Source: Thermotoga caldifontis AZM44c09 (GTDB lineage: Bacteria; Thermotogota; Thermotogae; Thermotogales; DSM-5069). From it: a stretch of DNA of 64,000 nt. Below are positions 9,022 through 18,113 of the stretch, piece after piece (the stretch's first letter is position 1; every line of letters starts with the position of its first letter). The stretch is from assembly GCF_000828655.1 (NCBI RefSeq), contig NZ_AP014509.1, forward strand, positions 868,001 through 932,000, given 5' to 3'. A program made the translations under genes and the position numbers. The notes below the pieces were generated by a model that made no database searches, was not told where the DNA came from, and saw nothing but the letters and a program-made list of their open reading frames with translations.

Positions 9022-9345
9022 TCACAGCTGCACTCCTTCGATGTGCTCGATACCCTTCTCGGTCACTTCGATCACGTCGATACGCAGCGCTTTGAAGCTG
9101 GTCCTGCACTTCATCAAGTATTCGTTGATCGCCAGTTCCATCTTTTTGACTTTCTCTAAATCGACACGCGTTCGAGGAAAATACTCGCTCTTACCGCTCT
9201 TAACTTCAACAAAAACGAGGTACTCACCGTACCTCGCTATTATGTCTATCTCTCCAAAACGTGTCCTGTAGTTTCGATCGATGATTCTGTAGCCTTTCTT
9301 CTTCAAATACCTCGCGGCGTTCTCCTCAGCTTCCTTCCAGTTCAA
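9022..9345 (-). CDS. YraN/UPF0102 family nuclease-like protein
   Basis: Small protein (107 residues) with the restriction-endonuclease-like core of the UPF0102 family: the motif GYRIIDRNYRTRFGEIDIIA carries Glu and Asp, and VFVEVKSGKS gives the E-x-K element. Together these form a PD-(D/E)xK-like site. Biological role in bacteria is uncertain. It overlaps the end of gatC by 4 bases and is followed by smpB. Confidence 0.9.
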   Translation of the reverse strand: MNWKEAEENAARYLKKKGYRIIDRNYRTRFGEIDIIARYGEYLVFVEVKSGKSEYFPRTRVDLEKVKKMELAINEYLMKCRTSFKALRIDVIEVTEKGIEHIEGVQL

Positions 9346-9632
9346 GCGTGTATTCCAGGCACGACGATGTGCCCGTCTCTCCTTTTTGGAAAGTTCGATC
9401 TTATCGCCTCAACGTCCTCGAAAAGTTTGACTTCGTCCGCCCTGAGCTCTGCGTTCGATTCGATCGGCGTGTACATGGGCTCGACCTGACTCACATCCAC
9501 CTCGTTCAGCAGCTCCATGTAGGCGAGTATTTCTTTCATATCTTTCTCGATCGATCTGCGCTGTTCTTCAGTCAGCTGCAGCCTCGCAAGGTTTTCAAGG
9601 TGTCGTATCAGATCCTCGTCTATCTTGATCAA
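9342..9632 (-). CDS. gatC: Asp/Glu-tRNA amidotransferase subunit C
   Basis: Small scaffold subunit of the GatCAB complex that turns Glu-tRNA(Gln) or Asp-tRNA(Asn) into the amidated form. The sequence [17 protein letters not shown] is characteristic, as is VEPMYTPIE. It starts at a TTG (9632) with GAAGGGGG about 9 bases upstream, inside the end of csrA. The partner genes gatA and gatB are not in the window. Length 96 is normal. Confidence 0.93.
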   Translation of the reverse strand: MIKIDEDLIRHLENLARLQLTEEQRRSIEKDMKEILAYMELLNEVDVSQVEPMYTPIESNAELRADEVKLFEDVEAIRSNFPKRRDGHIVVPGIHA

Positions 9633-9846
9633 TCAGCCTTACCCCCTTCAGCGAGTCGACGCTGGCACCCGAAGCCTTCAAATTCTCCTCCACGATCCTT
9701 TTGTATATCTCCGTCCTGTATATTTTAACATGCTTCGGTGCGGAGATACCTATTTTGACCTCAGAGCCTTCTATCTTGAGTACCACCACCTCGATCTCGT
9801 CACCGATGATGAAACTCTCACCAGCTTTTCTGGAGAAGACGAGCAC
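9595..9846 (-). CDS. csrA: Carbon storage regulator CsrA
   Basis: Dimeric RNA-binding regulator that blocks translation by covering GGA sites in leaders, classically of flagellin mRNA. I place the start at the GTG on 9846 ([12 protein letters not shown]), because AAGGAG lies 8 bases upstream; a GTG at 9855 would overlap the ribosome site. [18 protein letters not shown] and [18 protein letters not shown] are the family core. At 83 residues it has a C-terminal tail of about 20 residues beyond common CsrA lengths, which overlaps gatC by 38 bases. Directly downstream of fliW, whose product is the usual protein antagonist of CsrA. Confidence 0.94.
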   Translation of the reverse strand: MLVFSRKAGESFIIGDEIEVVVLKIEGSEVKIGISAPKHVKIYRTEIYKRIVEENLKASGASVDSLKGVRLIDQDRRGSDTTP

Positions 9847-9851
9847 GAGAA

Positions 9852-10319
9852 TCACTCCTTCTGTGTTCTCTTCAAAATCTCGTTGCTCCTGCTGATTTCT
9901 TCATCGATTCTGTGTTTCAGTTTGTACTCGCTTCCCTCGAGGAGTACCTGCTTGCCGAGGTTCAGCTTCCTGTTTATCACGATCGGTGCGAAGAGGTTCA
10001 CCGTCGCTTCCTGAGGAGCACCGGCAGGTATCGTCACCACGACCCACACTTCTATCTCATCAGGATCTTCGATCTTCAATTCCATCCTGTCGGCCTCGCT
10101 CAGCTCGAAAGAATAATCCACCCTGACGAGCCACGGACTCACGATTGGTAACGCCACGTTGGCATCTTCGAGCGAAACGAGCCAGCGGAAAGGCTTCGTT
10201 TCTGGCAACTCGACTATGGTGAACTTGCGCAGATGTTCGAAACCGGGTATGCCTTTTTCGAACAGCAATATCTTCGATTCACTCACTTCCACTTCTCCGA
10301 CCTTCGTTTCGCACAACAT
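9852..10319 (-). CDS. fliW: Flagellar assembly factor FliW
   Basis: Binds either flagellin or CsrA, coupling flagellin export to flagellin translation. Family segments: a KGIPGFE stretch near residue 23, LPIVSPW (about 62-68) and [22 protein letters not shown] (about 98-119 in part). The ATG at 10319 is chosen because GGTGAGAGG precedes it and it lies 11 bases after the flgL stop; a longer frame reaches 10346 inside flgL. The fliW-csrA order is the common arrangement of this regulatory switch. Flagellin itself is not in the window. Confidence 0.94.
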   Translation of the reverse strand: MLCETKVGEVEVSESKILLFEKGIPGFEHLRKFTIVELPETKPFRWLVSLEDANVALPIVSPWLVRVDYSFELSEADRMELKIEDPDEIEVWVVVTIPAGAPQEATVNLFAPIVINRKLNLGKQVLLEGSEYKLKHRIDEEISRSNEILKRTQKE

Positions 10320-10329
10320 CCTCTCACCT

Positions 10330-11220
10330 CTAAGAGATGTAGTCAACGAGCGTGCTCCTTAGAAGATTCGCGGCCGATTTCAACGCCGCGTTCAGCACCG
10401 CCTGTTTCATCGAAAGTTTTGTCACCGCTTCACTGATGTCCACGTCCCGCTCTTTTGAGATGTGTTCCGTCATGAAACTGTTCAAATCCGTGATCCTGTT
10501 AGCGGCGGCTTCAACGACCCTCTGTACGGCTCCGACCTTCGCGAGGTTCTCCGATACGGACTTTTCAAGATAGTTCACACCTGCGAGTGCCACCTCGCTG
10601 ATGAACCTCTGATCGTTTCTCTCGAGCGCTTTGATGGACATCTCTATCAATTCGAAGACGCTCTGGTTGCCCTCCGTGACGAACAGATCCTTGACACTGA
10701 TGCCGTATTCCAGAGGATAACCGAGTACCACCGTGGTTCTGCCCTTCAGAGCCTCCGGTTTCACCGTTATCTTCCCATCTTCGCTCACCGGAGGTTCACT
10801 GCCGGCGAGACCTGCGAAGATGTAGTCTGAACCAACCTGCGTGTTTGCAATCTGGATCAGCTGCTGTTTGATCTGTTCCACCTCTCGGGCGATGGCGTTT
10901 CTTTGATCAGCTGTGAGCGTTCCGTTCGCGGCCTGAACGAGGAGTTCCCTCAATCTCTGGTAAAGCTCGCTGACCTGCTGGATCGCTGTATCGTAACCTT
11001 TCACCACGCTCTGCACGTAGTTGACGTTGCGTTCGTACTGTTGAAGCTCCCGCAACCTGCTGTCCAAGTTCGAAGATCTGGTGGCCAGCACGGCATCGTC
11101 GCTGGGATACCTCACCTTCGTCCCGGAAGAGATCTGATCGTGCAACTTCGCGATTTCTCCGATCGTCCTCTGAATGTTGTACAGAACCCTGTCGCTGGTC
11201 ATCCTGTCCGTCACTCTCAT
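10330..11220 (-). CDS. flgL: Flagellar hook-associated protein 3 (hook-filament junction)
   Basis: One of the two junction proteins between hook and filament. The N-terminus (MRVTDRMTSDRVLYNIQRT) and the C-terminal helix (ISEAVTKLSMKQAVLNAALKSAANLL) are the flagellin-like coiled ends that pack in the filament core; the middle is a short variable domain. Length 296 is normal. It follows flgK by 4 bases. It has no signal peptide, as expected for export by the flagellar type III system. Confidence 0.94.
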   Translation of the reverse strand: MRVTDRMTSDRVLYNIQRTIGEIAKLHDQISSGTKVRYPSDDAVLATRSSNLDSRLRELQQYERNVNYVQSVVKGYDTAIQQVSELYQRLRELLVQAANGTLTADQRNAIAREVEQIKQQLIQIANTQVGSDYIFAGLAGSEPPVSEDGKITVKPEALKGRTTVVLGYPLEYGISVKDLFVTEGNQSVFELIEMSIKALERNDQRFISEVALAGVNYLEKSVSENLAKVGAVQRVVEAAANRITDLNSFMTEHISKERDVDISEAVTKLSMKQAVLNAALKSAANLLRSTLVDYIS

Positions 11221-11224
11221 GCTA

Positions 11225-13813
11225 TCACCTGCCCACCACTCCGAGCTTGTCTATCACCCTGCCGATCATTTCGTCCACCGCCGTGATCACGCGTGCCGCC
11301 GCGGCGAACGCGTGCTGGTATTTGATCATGTTCGCCATCTCCTCATCGAGCGAAACTCCTTTGACACGTTCACGCTCCTGATCTATTTCCAGTTTGAGAG
11401 TCTCGCTGTTGTCTCTCATCTTCTGAGCCGTCTCCGATTCCACACCGAGCTCTGCGATGACTCCTCCGAAGTACTCGAAGAAGCTTTCTTTTCCATCTGA
11501 GAGCAACTTCGCGTACCTGGCATCCCGTAAGTACCTGATGATGTCCACGTTGTTCGAACCAACAGGCTGGAAAGACAGAGCGTTCCAGTTGTCGTTGAAT
11601 AAAGCCTTCCCACCGTCGATTGCGAGCACCTCGGCGTTGGCTTTCAGTGCGCTCGAAACGTCCCAGCTCGGAACGAAATAGAAAGGCTCGGTACGTTCCC
11701 TCTTGTTGATCGTGAACAGTTCGCTCACGTTCAGTCTCACACGCAGGCTGCTGAAATCATCGCTCCGCGATATGAGCGTGTATTCTTCGTTCCAGTCCGC
11801 ACTGAAGCTCGTTGGATCACCGTCTGTGTCGACGAAGCCCAGTGCTTCGAAGAGTCCCTTCGGACCTGTGATGTTGAAGCTTCTCAAATCGAACTCGAAG
11901 CTTCTTCCCGCGCGCAGAACGAACTCGTTCTTTGGAGTGAGATCGGCGATCACACCCGTACCGGCCTGGTTGATCTTCTCCACCAAGGTTTCCAGCGTGT
12001 CCACGGTGGGATCTATGTGTATCGGCGTGTTACCTATGTACAGTTGATAACCCGTCGATGGGTCGAAGTTCAACGAGCCTCTGAAGATGTTTTCGAGGGT
12101 CGCCGACGGCTTGAGAACATCGAACGTTTTGTTCTCTGCTTTCACCCGTGTCAGAAAGCCGAGCTCGTCCTCGATCTGCACCCTGCTCCAGTCGAACTCC
12201 AAATCCTTCATCGGAACGAGCACGAGCGTGTCGTTCAGAAGCAACGCCTTTATGTTGGTGAGCTGAGAGTTTACCTGGTCTCTTATCGTTTCGAGCGTCG
12301 TACCTGGACCGATCGAGAGATTCAACGTTTCTCTGACCTTCGATCCATCGCTCAGAGTCTCATTGAACGTGAGCGTGTACGTGCCTTCAGACAGTTTGGA
12401 AAGATCGCTGAAGGTCACGAACGTTCTTTGCTGTGTTTCGAAGCCAAGGGTCTTCAAAACGTTCGAGTTCGCATCGATGATCAGCGTTTCGTTCAGATTC
12501 ACATCGCTCTCGAAATACAATCTGTACGCGGAAGAAGACGGCGTCGACTGGTGTGTTCCCACGTTCAACCTCAGCCAGCTTGGCCAACCCATGCCGAGCA
12601 GATCGTCCACCGTCGTTCCAGCGGAGACATCGAGTTGGTCCAGGGAATTTCCGTCGAAGAAGTACAACCTGCCGGCCTGTGTGAGTACGGTGCTTCTTAT
12701 CTCGTCTTCGCTTCGATTGTTCATGCCGGTGGCGGCGTAGATCGGTCCGGCCAGCATTCTTCTGCTTCCAGCGATCCTGAAAATTGCAGGATCGTTGGTC
12801 TCCAAAGCAGGATTCAGAGTGAAGAAATTCAAGTTCGTCGTCTTTCCAGCGGCGTCGAAACCAGAACGGTGTATGAGGTTGAGTTTGTCTGTCAAGTTGA
12901 GTGCGAATTCGTCCAGATAGAGCATGTACTTGACGATTATAGAATCTCTCAGATCTATGAGCGCTTTCACTTTCCCGTCGAGCAGGTTCACCTTCGTCAG
13001 ACCCACGAACAGTTCGTAGAATCCTTTGCCGTAAGGTCGCTCCAAGGCCCTGACAGGATTCTGCACCGATCCAGACAGCACGATCTGATCGCCGAACATC
13101 AATATCGTCTGGCCGTCCTCCGTTTCCCTGTAGCTTATGTTTCCATAACTTGCAAGCTCATCCAGTATTCTGTCCCTTTCGTCGAGCAGATCGTTCGGTG
13201 TGGTCTTCAGAGCGATGGCGATGCGCACCTGCTCGTTTATCTGCCTCAGCCTGGAAACCAGCTGGTTTATCTTGTCCGCAAGGAGGAGGATCTCTTTGTT
13301 TATATCCTCACGCAACTGTTCGAGTCTGCCGTAGAGATCTTTTATCCCGTTGACAAGCTCTTCGGCACGCGACACGATCTGTCTCTTCGCGGCGACGTTC
13401 AGCGGGTCAGTCATGACCTCTTCGAAGGAAAGTGCGAACGCATCGTACAGGTTCCTTATGCCGCTGTTTCCTGGCTCTGCGAGCAGTTGTTCGAAGAAGT
13501 GCAGGTTCGAAAAAACGCTGTTCCAGTAGCTGTACCTGCCCGAGACCTGCCGGAACTGGAGGTCCAGAAACATGTCCCTCACGCGTTCTATGTTCTTCAC
13601 CTGTGAACCTGTCCCGAGCATGAGAGGGATCGATGGTTGTGTCAACGTCGTGAGTGGTATCGGCGGGGTTGGTTCGATCACGGGACGCTGGCGCGAATAG
13701 CCATCGGTGTTGGCGTTGGCTATGTTGTGGCCAACGACGTTCATCGCCAGTTTGTGCGTATAAACACCGAGCAAAGCGGTGTTCAGAGTTCCAAACAGGC
13801 TCAGATTGGCCAT
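11225..13813 (-). CDS. flgK: Flagellar hook-associated protein 1
   Basis: Hook-filament junction protein. The N-terminal rod-type motif (ALLGVYTHKLAMNVVGHNIANANTDGYSRQ in part, residues 12-40) and C-terminal helix (SLDEEMANMIKYQHAFAAAARVI, about 823-845) are diagnostic. At 862 residues it is far longer than the roughly 550 of enteric FlgK; the extra sequence is a large central domain (about 330-750) rich in beta structure, likely exposed on the surface. It has AGGTGATGG just before its ATG. A 73-base gap separates it from the FlgN-like gene and holds no clear promoter. Confidence 0.95.
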   Translation of the reverse strand: MANLSLFGTLNTALLGVYTHKLAMNVVGHNIANANTDGYSRQRPVIEPTPPIPLTTLTQPSIPLMLGTGSQVKNIERVRDMFLDLQFRQVSGRYSYWNSVFSNLHFFEQLLAEPGNSGIRNLYDAFALSFEEVMTDPLNVAAKRQIVSRAEELVNGIKDLYGRLEQLREDINKEILLLADKINQLVSRLRQINEQVRIAIALKTTPNDLLDERDRILDELASYGNISYRETEDGQTILMFGDQIVLSGSVQNPVRALERPYGKGFYELFVGLTKVNLLDGKVKALIDLRDSIIVKYMLYLDEFALNLTDKLNLIHRSGFDAAGKTTNLNFFTLNPALETNDPAIFRIAGSRRMLAGPIYAATGMNNRSEDEIRSTVLTQAGRLYFFDGNSLDQLDVSAGTTVDDLLGMGWPSWLRLNVGTHQSTPSSSAYRLYFESDVNLNETLIIDANSNVLKTLGFETQQRTFVTFSDLSKLSEGTYTLTFNETLSDGSKVRETLNLSIGPGTTLETIRDQVNSQLTNIKALLLNDTLVLVPMKDLEFDWSRVQIEDELGFLTRVKAENKTFDVLKPSATLENIFRGSLNFDPSTGYQLYIGNTPIHIDPTVDTLETLVEKINQAGTGVIADLTPKNEFVLRAGRSFEFDLRSFNITGPKGLFEALGFVDTDGDPTSFSADWNEEYTLISRSDDFSSLRVRLNVSELFTINKRERTEPFYFVPSWDVSSALKANAEVLAIDGGKALFNDNWNALSFQPVGSNNVDIIRYLRDARYAKLLSDGKESFFEYFGGVIAELGVESETAQKMRDNSETLKLEIDQERERVKGVSLDEEMANMIKYQHAFAAAARVITAVDEMIGRVIDKLGVVGR

Positions 13814-13886
13814 TCCATCACCTGCTTAATTTTTCTTTCGAGGTTCGTTCCTCTCCTAAGCTCTTATCGGCAGAAAAGGCTGGTCT

Positions 13887-14345
13887 TCAACCTTCGGCCT
13901 TGAAATTTCTTTGTTGCTGTGTTCCGAGGCGGGCCTTCGAATCGTAGGTGGGGAAGGAAGATGGGCTTAAAAGTTTTCTCAAGAAGTCGAAATAGGCCTG
14001 GTGGAACTCCGATAGACTGCGAAGCCTGTCGATCCTGTGTGAGAGGTCTTTGAGGCGATCGACGACTCTGAACAGCGCTTGCATCAAGGAAGGATCCTGT
14101 TGGCAGAAGTCAAAAAAACTGAGGCTCTCGTTCAGTCCCTTCTCTCTCTTGACTTTCTCGAAAAGGTTACGGCGCTCTTCTTCGAGCCTGTAAAACTGCT
14201 CGAGGAGATCTTCCAGTCGAACGAGCACTTCTTCGATCTGAGAGGTGTCTCTGTTCAGAAAGGAAGCTTCGCACAGCCCGAGCTGGCGATCAATTTCCAG
14301 CAAAAAACTATCCTCTTCTTCGAGGATCGAGAGAAGCTGTTCCAT
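13887..14345 (-). CDS. FlgN-like flagellar export chaperone
   Basis: An all-helical 152-residue protein with long coiled-coil segments (EVLVRLEDLLEQFYRLEEERRNLFEKV, about 40-66 in part) and no signal peptide. By position between flgM and flgK it is the expected chaperone for FlgK and FlgL, holding them unfolded for export. Sequence similarity to FlgN is weak by eye, so the call rests mostly on size, helical character and gene order. It begins 5 bases after the flgM stop. Confidence 0.7.
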   Translation of the reverse strand: MEQLLSILEEEDSFLLEIDRQLGLCEASFLNRDTSQIEEVLVRLEDLLEQFYRLEEERRNLFEKVKREKGLNESLSFFDFCQQDPSLMQALFRVVDRLKDLSHRIDRLRSLSEFHQAYFDFLRKLLSPSSFPTYDSKARLGTQQQRNFKAEG

Positions 14346-14350
14346 TCCTT

Positions 14351-14611
14351 CTACAACTGCCTCATTATGTGCTTGGCAATTCTTTCAGGGTCGATCGTGT
14401 AGATGCCCTGCTCTATCGCCGCTCTCAGTTGCTCGACGAGCTTCTCGCGCACCTCCGGAGATTCCTTCGCCTCTCTGAGCAGTTCTGAAATGTTCAGTTT
14501 TTCTCCTACACTGAGGGATTCGCCCTCAGTGCGGGGCTTTCTTTCCGTTTTTTCGGCCGGAACAGGCTGATGGATCTGAAAGGGCCTTCCCACACCGTTG
14601 ATCTCCTGCAC
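14351..14611 (-). CDS. flgM: Anti-sigma-28 factor FlgM
   Basis: Binds and inhibits the flagellar sigma factor FliA until it is exported through the finished hook. The frame is open to 14722, but the start is placed at the GTG on 14611 because GGGGAG lies 5 bases upstream and the sigma-28 promoter at 14632-14658 lies inside the longer frame. This gives 86 residues beginning MQEINGVGRPFQI, with the family's C-terminal sigma-binding region (LNISELLREAKESPEVREK, VEQLRAAIEQGIYTIDPERIA). First gene of the flagellar run. Confidence 0.92.
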   Translation of the reverse strand: MQEINGVGRPFQIHQPVPAEKTERKPRTEGESLSVGEKLNISELLREAKESPEVREKLVEQLRAAIEQGIYTIDPERIAKHIMRQL

Positions 14612-14631
14612 GTTCTCCCCTCTCCTTTGTA

Positions 14632-14658
14632 TAATCGTCCATGTGAGAAAAAACTTTA
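14632..14658 (-). promoter_or_regulatory. Sigma-28 (FliA) promoter of flgM
   Basis: On the minus strand, TAAAGTTT (14658-14651), then 11 bases, then GACGATTA (14639-14632). The known FliA consensus is TAAAGTTT-N11-GCCGATAA, so the first half and the spacer match exactly and the second half in 6 of 8 positions. The flgM start lies 20 bases downstream. Control of flgM by the factor its product inhibits is the expected feedback. Confidence 0.85.
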
Positions 14659-14677
14659 CACGCGAGTGGTGAATCGC

Positions 14678-15424
14678 TTGAACGGCTTCGGTAAGTACGT
14701 TCACAGAGACTCTGTGGTACATAGGATGAATCCGGTGCTCAAGATCGTGTATCTTGTCGTCGTTCTGTCTTTGGGCTTCGTTTCGGGTTCAACTTTTTAT
14801 TTTATCACATCGTTCGCGAGCGTGTTCATTCTGATGCTTTTATCCAGGATCGGACTGAAGGTCTATCTGCTCGATCTGCTCAAGCTCAAGTGGTTTCTGA
14901 TCACGATTTTCCTCATCCAGATTCTGCCGTTGACGAGAACGAGATTTTCTATTCTTCTGCTCCGTTCGTTGAGTTCGACCTACGTGGTGGCTCTGAGCGT
15001 GCTGGTGACTTTTCTGATCTTCAGAACCACGACCAGCATCACTATCGCGAAGGCTTTCGAGGTCATACTCAAATGTTTGGGCATGAAAAAACTCGCCCGG
15101 AGAGTTTCGCTGCTCCTAACGCTCTCTCTCATCCAAATACCGATCCTTTTCGAACAGATGGAAAAAATAAGAACAGCGCAGACGCTGCGAGGTCAAACGT
15201 GGAAGACGAAGAATCCTCTGAAGGCTCTGAAATCTCTGGAATCTTTAATTGTGCCGCTGCTCTTCTTCACTTTGAGACGGACCGAATCGATCTCTATATC
15301 CCTACAGATGAGAAAGTACGATGTTCACAACCGCCCAACGCTGTACAAACCTCTGAACTTTTCACGCTGTGACTTGCTGTTGATCCTTTTGATAATTTCA
15401 CTGTTTCTCTCACTTGCCAGATAG
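14678..15424 (+). CDS. Energy-coupling factor transporter membrane protein EcfT-like
   Basis: Membrane scaffold of an ECF vitamin importer that couples the two ATPases to a substrate-binding S component. The N-terminus GKYVHRDSVVHRMNPVLKI matches the family, five to six membrane helices follow, and the two cytoplasmic coupling motifs are recognisable as AQTLRGQTW (about 168) and SLQMRKYDVH (about 210). I place the start at TTG 14678 (GGTGA 5 bases upstream); GTG codons at 14666 and 14669 are alternatives. No EcfA ATPase or S component is adjacent, so it probably works with subunits encoded elsewhere. Divergent from flgM. Confidence 0.85.
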   Translation: MNGFGKYVHRDSVVHRMNPVLKIVYLVVVLSLGFVSGSTFYFITSFASVFILMLLSRIGLKVYLLDLLKLKWFLITIFLIQILPLTRTRFSILLLRSLSSTYVVALSVLVTFLIFRTTTSITIAKAFEVILKCLGMKKLARRVSLLLTLSLIQIPILFEQMEKIRTAQTLRGQTWKTKNPLKALKSLESLIVPLLFFTLRRTESISISLQMRKYDVHNRPTLYKPLNFSRCDLLLILLIISLFLSLAR

Positions 15425-15907
15425 ATCTTCGTTTTCAGAAGCATGAAACACAAACGCACCACTCTCAGATGCCTTTCAATTCTGCACAAAGCTCGCTTAA
15501 TCATTATGTAATAGTGAAGCAACATTCAGGGGGAAACCCCCCTATCTTGAAGAACAAATATCTGAAACGCACAAAATTCTCATTGTGAGTTAGAAGAGAC
15601 TAATGCTTGTGAAAAAAGCTTGTATGAGCTTGCATCGTTGTGTGATGATTCACTCTTGGAGAAGATCCATTCACTTTGTGAAAAGTCACAAAGCGACACC
15701 TTCAAATGTTACACACACCCTCGAAAAACGGCACTTTTTGGGGAAACCTCCGATAGCCGAAAAACCCCGGGGGTTTTCCGAAAGATGGTGAATGGAAGAT
15801 AATGCTGAATGTGAGTGCATCTTCGTGCAGTTTGTGGTTCTTTCAACCAGCACTTAGACGATTGCACCCCGATTCCGTTGTGGTACAATCTGAGTGAACA
15901 GTATGGG
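15425..15907 (+). other. CRISPR leader and gene-free region with inverted repeats
   Basis: No credible gene. Visible structure: GGGGG-AAA-CCCCC at 15529-15541; a perfect 8-bp hairpin CTTTGTGA-AAAG-TCACAAAG at 15674-15693; and a near-palindrome around AAAACCCC-G-GGGGTTTT at 15761-15777. The last 300 or so bases up to the first repeat are the likely leader, since the decayed repeats are at the other end of the array. Short open frames around 15603-15802 have no ribosome site or recognisable product. Confidence 0.7.
15862..15889 (+). promoter_or_regulatory. Likely promoter of the CRISPR array
   Basis: TTGCAC (15862-15867), a 16-base spacer, then TACAAT (15884-15889). Transcription would begin near 15896, about 12 bases before the first repeat, giving a precursor that starts almost at repeat 1. 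Orientation agrees with decay of repeats at the far end. Confidence 0.65.
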
Positions 15908-17934
15908 GTTTCAATCGAACCTTAGAGGGATGGAAACTCCAGCTGGGGCGAAAATAACTTTCAGGAAATTTACGGTTTCAATCGAACCTTAGAGGGATGG
16001 AAACCATGATTGCTGCCCTAACGGACTGGTGCGCTCTGTTCGTTTCAATCGAACCTTAGAGGGATGGAAACGGATTATTCATTGAAAGCACTTCTCAAGT
16101 TAGACAAATGTTTCAATCGAACCTTAGAGGGATGGAAACTTGCCCTGTCGTCGATAAACCGATCCGCCTACGAGAAGTTTCAATCGAACCTTAGAGGGAT
16201 GGAAACCGATTTTTTGGGTTGTGTTGTTCATATTCTTGTAACTGTTTCAATCGAACCTTAGAGGGATGGAAACACACCCTCTTCGTATGATGCTCTCTGA
16301 ATACTCGAAAGTTTCAATCGAACCTTAGAGGGATGGAAACTCTGCTGATATCGCCTCTATATGAGCATCCTGAATCTGTTTCAATCGAACCTTAGAGGGA
16401 TGGAAACAATCAAAGGTTTATTCCACATTTGCGCGGCAAACTTTGCGTTTCAATCGAACCTTAGAGGGATGGAAACTCGTTCTAGTTCTTGGAGCAACGC
16501 TTTCACCTCCTTGTTTCAATCGAACCTTAGAGGGATGGAAACGGGATTGATGGAGCTACGGACCCGAGCGGCGGATATTGTTTCAATCGAACCTTAGAGG
16601 GATGGAAACACTTTTGAGCGATCTCTAGCAACAACCAAAGTTCTTGGTTTCAATCGAACCTTAGAGGGATGGAAACGAATTAGCCACAATTCTTCTAAGT
16701 CTTGCTTTCTTGGGTTTCAATCGAACCTTAGAGGGATGGAAACACGCTGTTTTGATCCCCTGTACGATACCGGAGAGTCGTTTCAATCGAACCTTAGAGG
16801 GATGGAAACAGCTGGAGTCATTCAAGGAATCTGGCGGGATCGAGTGTTTCAATCGAACCTTAGAGGGATGGAAACGTGGGTAAGTCTACAAAGAAGATCT
16901 CATCAAATCGTGTTTCAATCGAACCTTAGAGGGATGGAAACGGTTACACACCGCAAAGGTTCGTGGTTGAAGATTCAGTTTCAATCGAACCTTAGAGGGA
17001 TGGAAACAGATGTGGACGGTGGAAGAAATCGCACAGATAGCCAAGTTTCAATCGAACCTTAGAGGGATGGAAACCTGCCGAGCTGATCGAGCAGTGCACT
17101 CTGCTCAACATGTTTCAATCGAACCTTAGAGGGATGGAAACAGTCCTCGAGGTGGTAGTCGAACTTGAGGCCCAGTTTTGTTTCAATCGAACCTTAGAGG
17201 GATGGAAACTCCATAAAGACGTGTGGCAAAAAGAGCAAGAGCCTCGTTTCAATCGAACCTTAGAGGGATGGAAACTCACAAAATTCACCTCCTTTCTGTC
17301 CGCCCGCTACAAGGTTTCAATCGAACCTTAGAGGGATGGAAACCTCAAGCGGTCAATACTCTGCCGCTATGCACGTACAAGTTTCAATCGAACCTTAGAG
17401 GGATGGAAACGCCCTCGAGTTGGAAACTGATCGTAAGGCCTAACAATTGTTTCAATCGAACCTTAGAGGGATGGAAACACAGGCTGCTGGACTCGCTCAA
17501 GCAGCGCGGTACAACGTTTCAATCGAACCTTAGAGGGATGGAAACGGCTCCATCTGTGACAGCACTAATGTTATTAATTTGCGTTTCAATCGAACCTTAG
17601 AGGGATGGCGACAGATCCTGTAAACGTGTAAGTAAGAACCGTCTTGTCAGTTTCAATCGAACCTTAGAGGGATGGAAACACTTTGACTTCTTGGTCACCA
17701 GGCGCCGATGCCCTTTGTTTCAATCGAACCTTAGAGGGATGGAAACCTCTCCCCTATTCACTTCTACTTCCCTACCGATTACCGTTTCAATCGAACCTTA
17801 GAGGGATGGAAACTCGGTTCCTTAATGTAGAAACGTATTCGTGTTCCTTCGGTTTCGATCGAACCTTAGAGGGATGGAAGCACTTTTTCGCTTTCCGGAC
17901 TCCTTCTCCCAAAATAGACGTTTCAATCGAACCT
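15908..17934 (+). CRISPR. CRISPR array, 30 full repeats plus one truncated repeat, 30 spacers
   Basis: The 30-base repeat begins GTTTCAATCGAACC and ends GGATGGAAAC. Starts are at 15908, 15975, 16042, 16110, 16177 and so on every 66-69 bases to 17852, leaving spacers of 36-39 bases. Repeats 1-25 and 27-29 are identical. Repeat 26 (17583) ends GGCGAC in place of GGAAAC; repeat 30 (17852) has two substitutions (TTTCGATCG, GGAAGC). A final half repeat of 15 bases lies at 17920-17934. The decay fixes the leader on the low-coordinate side. The repeat resembles those of Thermotoga arrays. No cas gene is present in the window, so the effector type (subtype I-B and III systems are common in this order) cannot be told. 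Confidence 0.98.
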
Positions 17935-18113
17935 GACAAAAAACTTCGCCCCATGGAGGCGGATTTATTCTCCCTCGGTTGGTCCAGCCTGAGAAAAGCT
18001 GTGAAGTGATATCCCCTCGACTCATATGAAGAGCAGAGTTTCACCGCTTGTCTCCGCTCCACCTGCCCGCTTGGTGAATCCTGAGTGATAGAATTCGGTT
18101 GGGAGGTGCTACG
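17935..18113 (+). other. Gap between CRISPR array and nucleoside importer
   Basis: Short hairpin CGCC...GGCG near 17946-17962 followed by TTTATT is a weak terminator candidate. An extended -10 element TGATAGAAT (18086-18094) lies 20 bases before the importer's first start codon and is the likely promoter; no good -35 is seen. Otherwise nothing recognisable. Confidence 0.5.

Noticed and set aside
9853-9855. Upstream GTG as csrA start
   Set aside because: It overlaps the AAGGAG ribosome site; the GTG at 9846 is properly spaced and gives the normal N-terminus.
12017-13606. 529-codon plus-strand frame opposite flgK
   Set aside because: Antisense to flgK, no ribosome site, biased composition and no recognisable domain.
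14570-14677. Long N-terminus for the EcfT-like gene
   Set aside because: It would run over the flgM promoter and lacks a ribosome site; the family start lies at GKYVHRDS.
15603-15802. Small frames in the CRISPR leader
   Set aside because: No ribosome site, overlapping inverted repeats, no family resemblance.
16064-17600. Open frames inside the CRISPR array
   Set aside because: They are translations of repeats and spacers.
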